NCBI RefSeq assembly: GCF_003265705.1
Contig: NW_020312894.1
Span: forward strand, 6,021,716 to 6,085,715
Reading direction: 5' to 3'
DNA length: 64,000 bases
From: Callorhinus ursinus
Lineage: Eukaryota > Chordata > Mammalia > Carnivora > Otariidae
Shown here: positions 57,931-64,000 of the stretch, one piece after another
Numbering within the stretch: the stretch's first letter is position 1
How the letters are laid out: every line of letters starts with the position of its first letter
The notes under the pieces: generated by a model
Databases searched by the model: none
The model's input: only the letters and a program-made list of their open reading frames with translations
What the model was told of the DNA's origin: nothing
Made by a program: the position numbers and the translations under genes

Positions 57931-58642
57931 GTTTGTCTGAAGGAATCATGTGGAGCCAAATTCCACATCCAGGGACCTTACTGGCTCTCCCAGGCAAGCC
58001 CGCAGAGCAGGCTGGGAACTGGGTCATGTGACAGCAGTTGAGAGCCTGACAGGGAAAGCAACTGCCTTTGGGTTTTTCTAAGCCTCTTTCAAGTGCTTTT
58101 CCTGTTCTGTTGCTCCGCTTCCTTTGTTGAGGTGGATGGAGGCCTCCGACCAAGTGGCTCCTCTGGAGTCTGCTTGTTACCTGCTCTGCCTGGGGTCCAG
58201 GTGGGAAACTTTCCAGACAGCATAACTTTTCTGACCACCCGAGAAGAAAGAGCATTTATTCCTGCTTTCTGCGAAAGATGAAAGGGACACATTGGGTCTA
58301 TTGTGCCTACTTGTGTAGAACATTATTGGAAAGAAAAGAGACCAAATCGCTTTGTCACAGGGGCATGTGACAGTTCCCTGCGTGCTCTCTGATGGATAAC
58401 CATTATGTTCCCTGTCCCTTTCCAAATTCTGCCCAGTGGCTGCCTGGGTCTTGACCCTCTGTTTTGTTGTGATCACCTATACCTAGTGCAATAAGCAACA
58501 CTCTCCCCTGATACGATTTCTGCCTCTAGCTGCATCTTTGCCCATCACCTGGTACATTATCTAATTTTAAAAATAATTAGTAAAATAAGGTACTGAGCAA
58601 AGAGCTCAGCTGAAGATTTGCCAGTCTGTGTAGCTCTGTGTT
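57931..58642. other. Unassigned sequence
   Basis: No exon, RNA gene or confident repeat. Confidence 0.35.
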
Positions 58643-58973
58643 AGAAAGACGTGCATCCAGTCCACAATAGCCAAACTGTGGAAAGAGCAAAGATGTCCAC
58701 CAACAGATGAATGGATAAAGAAGAAGTGGTGTATATATATATAAATACATATATATATACAATGGAATGTTATACAGCCATCAAAAGGAATGAGATCTTG
58801 CCATTTGCAACGACGTGGATGGAACTGGAGGGTGTTATGCTGAGTGAAATAAGTCAATCAGAGGAAGACATGTATCATATGACCTCACTGATATGAGGAA
58901 TTCTTAATCTCAGGAAACAAACTGAGGGTTGCTGGAGTGCGGGTGGGGTGGGAGGGATGGGGTGGCTGGGTGA

Positions 58974-59073
58974 NNNNNNNNNNNNNNNNNNNNNNNNNNN
59001 NNNNNNNNNNNNNNNNNNNNNNNNNNNNNNNNNNNNNNNNNNNNNNNNNNNNNNNNNNNNNNNNNNNNNNNNN
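58974..59073. other. 100-N assembly gap inside the L1
   Basis: Exactly 100 N, the usual placeholder for a gap of unknown size. It hides part of the L1 3' UTR. Confidence 0.99.
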
Positions 59074-59261
59074 TTCTGGTGATGGGTATTAAAGAGGGCA
59101 CGTTCTGCGTGGAGCACTGGGTGTTACGCACAATGAATCATGGAACATTACATCACAAACTAATGATGTAATGTATGGTGATTAACATAACAATAAAAAA
59201 ATTTAAAGAGGAATAAAATGTTCTTGAGGGGAAAAAATAAATAAAAATGAAAGTATCAGAA

Positions 59262-59289
59262 GGGCTGTCTGAGTGGCTCGGTCAGTTAA
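59262..59289 (+). mobile_element. Can-SINE head fragment fused to an A-tail
   Basis: gggctgtctgagtggctcgg then tcagttaa matches the first 28 bases of a Can-SINE, then changes directly to poly-A. The rest of the SINE is absent. Confidence 0.7.
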
Positions 59290-59327
59290 AAAAAAAAAAA
59301 AGAAAGAAAAAGAAAGACATGCATCCA

Positions 59328-61224
59328 ACCAGATTTAACTGCATCCTCTCCAAGGCACGGAGGCTTAGTCATCGGCTCTGTGTACTGAGGAACAAAAGGA
59401 GCTCATCTAGAAGTGTGGCAGTCAGCTGCTGCGGTAGACGTGAGGTACTGGTAGGGGTCCACGTGGGCCACTCTGTCTTATTCTTAGGAGAGTGAGGAGA
59501 ACTACCCATCACGTCCATTCATCTTCTTGGAGGCATATGAGCCCTCCTACATTACCGTGGCTGCCAGAGCAAAGAAAGCATCTTTGGGCACCAGTATTTT
59601 GACCTGAACAAAGGACTGGGTCTGAGAGACAGGCATCCAGCATTATGTTTTTGCTGGAAAGGACCATCTGTTGGTGAAATGGCGTTAAGAAGCCCGAGTC
59701 CAGTGGCTGAGCAGCAATCCCAGGCTATCCAGCCTAGAGACAAGATTTTACTGAAATCGCAGTGCAAGGCAAGGGGCTCTGCTCTAGCAACAGTTCTGAG
59801 TGGAATAGGGCGTCTGAGTCCTCCACGGAACCTGAAACAAACAGGTGTCTAGAATCCAGCCAGACCTGCGGCATCAGAGTCTATGGGTGTGGAGCCCAAG
59901 AGGCCATCACAACTGTCCCTTGTGAAAACCACCGCTGTGGGTCTTTTGAGGTTTGCTGTGTTTTAAAGAAATAAACATGATTATCATTTCTTGACCTCCA
60001 AGAGTTATTCAGCATAAAGCTCTTCTACAGAGGACTCTTACAATTGCCTCTTCATTCTGTGGGTCACGGGGGGGTTCCGGCCGCCGGGTGCTGGGGGTGG
60101 CCAGGCACAATGCCTGACACCGGGCAGGTGAATCAGTGGCGGCTTATGAGTCACAGACACCTCCTAGCCCTGGGGAGGAGCATACCACCTATCACCTGCA
60201 GGGCCACACGAGGCTTGGCCTCCAGAACAAAGTGAACAAGTTCAGGCTTTGTACTATCAAGAGGGTGGGGTGACCCCTGCCTCCTGCGGGAGGGTGTAAT
60301 AGGGTTGTTTGAGTAATTCCGTGAGTTGGAAGGGAAATGAAGCTGCGGTTTAGGGACAAGCAGGAGCTGCTCCTCTCCCTGGGATAAGGAGGGTTATTTG
60401 GCCGGGAGATCTTATCTGGGGGAGCAGGGCTGGAAGGGGAATTTGCAGCTTGGCCAGATGAAGCCTTCTTAGTTGCACCAGATGTCAAAACAGCACACAA
60501 TATGGGGTCTTAATTGTAGGACTTACACCGTGAGGGCCTGGCACGGGGAGAGCAAAGGTGTGGAGGACGGGGCAGAATGACATGGTCTGGGATCTGGGGT
60601 GATTAACACGCCTCCTGGGGCAAGGAGAACAGAGAGAGAGCCTGGACTCAGCTTCCGAGAGCATGGTGAGAGTCAGGTGTGGACACCAAGCAGGCACGAG
60701 GTCAGTGTTGGGGACATGCAACTAGAGGACACAGTGTCCTCAGATGGAGGAGGTACATCTTGGTGCCTGGGAACGTAGGGTGGGGGCCACGTGGAGGGAG
60801 AAACTGTGGCTGGAGCTGACTCAGGATAGCTGCTGCCCAGAGTGCCTAAGATCCCAGCATCAGGTACAGGAATCAGGGGCAAGCCAGGAACTCGTTCCCC
60901 AGCAAGGCGGAAACCCAAGTTCTACACTGGGTTCGGTTCAAGTTGGGCACAAGAAGCAGTGAAACCCTAACATCTCTCCAAGCTAAGATTGCTGTCCCAT
61001 CTCAGGAATGGCGCCACCACCCATGTGGCTGGTCAAGCTGGAGACCTAGGAGTCTTTCTGCCTCTCCCACACGCCTGTGTCCAATCCATGACCATGTCCC
61101 TCTGATTTACCTCCTAGTCATCTCTGAGACGCATTCCTGCTGCCATGTTGGCCTGGACTGCTGCACCAGTCTGGGCTTTCTCTGTCTAGTCTCTGCTCAC
61201 AGCCAGAATGTGCTGTGTGGGCCA
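59328..61224. other. Unassigned sequence
   Basis: No exon, RNA gene or confident repeat. Frames up to about 102 codons overlap on both strands without family motifs. Confidence 0.35.
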
Positions 61225-61695
61225 TGCCGTTCCCTCCTTTAAAATCCTTCCACGCCCTTCAGTTGCTCATAAAGGCAAATCTTACTATGGTCTGAGAGGC
61301 CCTGGGGGTACCAGTCCCCGAGCTCCCTCTCTCCCGCACCCTCTCTCTTCCACCCCTGTTCTCCATGTGCCTCAGCTGTGGGGCCCCTGTACAAGCTGAT
61401 CTCTTTGCTTGAACCTTGCTGCCCGTTCCCTTCCCCCTAAATCACCTTGACTACAGAGCCTCACCCAGATATCCTAGGGAAGCATCCCTGATCTCAAGAC
61501 CAGTCCTGCTTCTGGCCCCTGGAGTCCAGCTTCCTGTGCTTTGCTGCCCTTACGACAATCATGTTATGTTGATTTGTACTTGGGAAACACCTGCTCCCCC
61601 ATCCAGACTATGAGCTGCGCAGGAGCTTGGATTTAGCTTGCCAGCCCCCCACCAAGCTAGGTGCGCCATAAACTGTTGGCGGAATGAGCCGGTTG
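61225..61695 (+). repeat. L2, long 3' fragment
   Basis: Sense L2 in order: ttaaaatccttccacgccct, gctcataaaggcaaatctta, agctccctctctcccgcacc, tgtgcctcagctgtggggcc, gggaagcatccctgatctca, tccagactatgagctgcgca, ggagcttggatttagcttgc, aactgttggcggaatgagcc. One of the better-preserved L2s here. Confidence 0.75.
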
Positions 61696-62189
61696 GGTGC
61701 AGGAAGGAGCTAAGTCCCCTGTGGCACCTGGAGAGCCATGGGGACGGGGAAGCGGGCATATCACTGGGGCTGACTTCAGAAGGACTTTAGGAGGACATTT
61801 TGGGACACTGTGTGCATCCCTTTCTGCCCTGTCGTCTTCCTCCCTGAGTTGGTGCGATGCTCCCTTCCAACCTCGGCCTTCTCTGTCTCCTTCCTCGGAC
61901 TTCACCAGTCTCTCTCCTCGTGGAGTCACCGGCCCAGGCCTGACACATGATTACTGGTGTGATTTTCAGCTGCTTTACGTTAAAGAGGCTCATCCGTTTC
62001 TCTTTCCTTACTGTTAGTTGTATGTCCAGAGCCCCTGAGAGAAAAAGAACATTTACAAATAATTGTCAAAGTCCCACACTCCTTCCAGAGTTTGATGTCA
62101 CTGGGGAGAGGCTGCAAATAAAAGGCACCCCTCACCCCCAACTCCGTGGGCCCTGCTGCGCTGAGTGCTGCATGTTTGGGTGAAATACT
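61696..62189. other. Unassigned sequence
   Basis: No exon or repeat recognised before the SINE. Confidence 0.35.
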
Positions 62190-62401
62190 TTTTTTTTTTT
62201 TTTTAAGATTTTATTTATTCATTTGAGATGCAGAGATATGGAGAGAGAGAGAGAGAGAGCACGAGCAGGGAGAGAGGCAGAGGGAGAAGCAGGCTCCCCA
62301 CTTAGCCAGGAGCCCAATGTGGGGCTCGATCCCAGGACCCTGGGATCACGACCTGAGCCGAAGGCAGACGCTCAACCATCTGAGCCACCCAGGCGCCCCT
62401 T
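62190..62401 (-). mobile_element. Can-SINE, full length
   Basis: Plus strand: poly-T, aagattttatttattcattt, GA-rich block, gaagcaggctccccacttag, ctgggatcacgacctgagcc, gagccacccaggcgcccc. Flanked by an 11-bp target-site duplication ggtgaaatact (62179-62189 and 62402-62412). Confidence 0.95.
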
Positions 62402-62412
62402 GGTGAAATACT

Positions 62413-64000
62413 CTTAATAGGGTGTAGAGGGAACAGACTTGGTTAAGAGCTGAAGTGTTATATTTTTGAGTAGCTTTCTGCTCAGCTGGCCATCTAAAGA
62501 AAAAAGTATTTAAACAAAGGCAGCACAAATCGAAAGTGACACATGGAATTAAATGTAGTTTTGAGGCTTATCGTGTTATGGGATATAAGGGTCATGCTAT
62601 TGTCCGGCTTTGTGGCGCGAGAGGAGAATTTCTCTGGCATCTGTATACTGTGGCTGAGCCCAGGGGGCGAGGATGCGGAGTCAAGTGCCTCCCGAACAGA
62701 GCAATGCCGTCTACCCCCATCGCCTCTTTTACCTCTTGGTAAATGTACCGGTGTTGGCCATAAGATTGTTCTTGCAAAGCATCTGCTTTTGAGCGAAGTA
62801 TCTCCCGACTTGCTTCCTCCTCTCCTGCCCCCCTGCAAGTGGTCTCTCTCTCTTTCTGGGTGCGGGTGCAGGCGGCCAGTGCCCCTCAGGGCTGGTGGTA
62901 CCAGGCCTGGCTGAGAGGGAGCTCACAGTCAGAGGTTACAACTGCTAGAAAAAGAAAATTAGGGCCACCACCCCTTTCCAGCTTCCAGGGGAGTGCAAAG
63001 ACGTCGTGTTTCCTGGTAAAAATGGCATTTCTGTGTTTGGGCGATTTGACAGGTAAGATCTGGCTTCTGTGTTCAAAGATGCCAGTGTTCCGGAAAGGGC
63101 CTTAGCTTTGTGTCACGTGCCTACTGTGGGCCCAGGAGGAGACCTCATGTTTATAAAACCTTCTGGAACGTTTCCCCCCTCGGCTGGCATTTGACAATGT
63201 GGCCACCTGACCTCTGGGCTGAGGAGAGAGCTCCTGAATCTTATTTTAAGACCTTCAGCGGAGAACTTTCTGTTCTTCCCAAACTACCTTGACCACAGAG
63301 GGCTGAGTTTCCTTAAAGCTGCTCAAGTTATTTTTAAATGGAACTCTTTCTTAAAATGGAACCTTGTGGGAAGCCAGTTTGGGTGGGAGACAGAGCAGAG
63401 GGGCCCTGGCTGCAGGGGGCCCTGTCCCCCTGCGGGGGTGGGGGGGTTGCTCTGCAGGTCCAGCCGGGCTGCCGGTTGCAGAGCAGGATTTGAAAACCAT
63501 CCTCCGCAGGACGGGGAGTTGGCGGGAGGGAACAGAGCATTTGAATACAAATTGATTGCTGCTCTCTCTTTGAACGTGGAGACTTCCCATCATTAACCCA
63601 GAGCCCCGTGGAACAAGCAGGTTATCACCATGGGCAGTCCATTTCCACCTAGAGACCTCCCCCGCGTCTGTATCGATCGGCCGTCAAGTTCCTAAGTCCT
63701 GCTTCGTTTAGGGCTCTCCTGATTGTGCTCATCTTGGGATCTTTGAGCTGCAGCTGACAGGTTCTGCAGGTGGAGGGCTGGTCCCGTGAAGAGAGAAGGG
63801 GTGGGAATGTGCCCTGGGTTTCGACTGGAAGATGGGATGTAGCAGAGTCTATAATAGGACCATGCTTTTAAAATTCCCTTCCCTTTCTGGTATTAAATGG
63901 CTTTGCTTTAACGATCCTCAGCTCATAGTTTCTTTTAGATCCTTCATGCTGGCCCTGGCGGGACTCCAGCTACTTACTCAGCTCCGAATGTGCCTTTTCC
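62413..64000. other. Unassigned sequence
   Basis: No exon or confident repeat. A 123-codon plus-strand frame (62543-62914) has no family motif. G-rich runs at 63405-63445 (gcgggggtggggggg) have quadruplex potential. Confidence 0.35.

Larger units (their letters stand above)
58660..59310 (+). mobile_element. 5'-truncated L1 with unusual 3' extension
   Basis: Starts tccacaatagccaaactgtg (ORF2 end) and runs through atgaatggataaagaagaag, a (TA)n stretch, atacagccatcaaaaggaat, ggatggaactggagggtgtt, and after the gap gcgtggagcactgggtgtta and aatgtatggtgattaacata, the carnivoran L1 3' UTR. The ordinary A-tail should come near 59200, but about 100 more bases follow (59208-59289), then a second A-rich tail (59288-59310). 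Flanked by a 17-bp duplication agaaagacRtgcatcca (58643-58659, 59311-59327; one mismatch). 100 N fill 58974-59073. Confidence 0.85.

Noticed and set aside
22944..62401. tRNA genes in the SINE heads
   Set aside because: The tRNA-like heads belong to Can-SINEs and lack a complete cloverleaf with a mature 3' end.

Overview
The window is nuclear DNA from a carnivoran mammal, most likely an arctoid caniform (bear, seal, mustelid or relative). The evidence is several tRNA-derived Can-SINEs with the head ggggcgcctgggtggctcag (read on their sense strand) and a carnivoran-type L1 5' end and 3' UTR, lying among old mammal-wide repeats (L2, MIR, MER5, MER20, ERVL/MaLR-type LTRs). I cannot name the species. 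Base composition, stop density and repeat load are those of an intron or intergenic region. I found no protein-coding exon, tRNA, rRNA or snRNA gene that I can defend. The longest open frames (about 170-200 codons) are chance or repeat-derived.

Layout. 1-235 is the intact 5' end of a young L1 on the minus strand, inserted into an ancient minus-strand L1 whose ORF1 remnant follows. 2.6-8 kb holds L2, MIR and one long L1 tail. 8.1-11.2 kb holds three LTR remnants. 12.2-14.0 kb has an L1 tail, a MER5 element nested in another MER5-type element, and MER20. 14-23 kb is mostly unassigned with MIR/L2/LTR scraps and two long poly-T tracts. 22.9-24.6 kb has two Can-SINEs, one inside an L1 tail. 25.9-26.1 kb is a degenerate minisatellite, and 27.05-27.94 kb carries a 110-bp near-perfect inverted repeat. 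32-34.4 kb is repeat-poor and looks like candidate regulatory or conserved sequence. 35.7-42.4 kb contains L1, MER20, MIR, L2, an L1 ORF1 fragment and an LTR interrupted by a 236-bp copy of nearby L1 sequence. 44.2-50.7 kb has a CTCF-like site, L1 tails, a (GT)n tract with a 10-N gap, MIRs, two Can-SINEs and L2s. 53.7-56.5 kb has a 115-nt pure pyrimidine tract, an LTR-like region with a degenerate repeat motif, L2 and a small CpG cluster. 58.6-59.3 kb is a 5'-truncated L1 with a 100-N gap, an unusual 3' extension and a clear target-site duplication. The last 4.7 kb holds an L2, one Can-SINE and unassigned sequence.

There is no operon or pathway here. What can be read is the history of insertions, plus some candidate regulatory sequence whose function cannot be shown from one genome. 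I saw no convincing new biological system. The best leads are the inverted repeat, the local duplication into an LTR, the extended L1 and the repeat-poor blocks. All repeat-family names rest on recalled consensus sequences, not on a database search.
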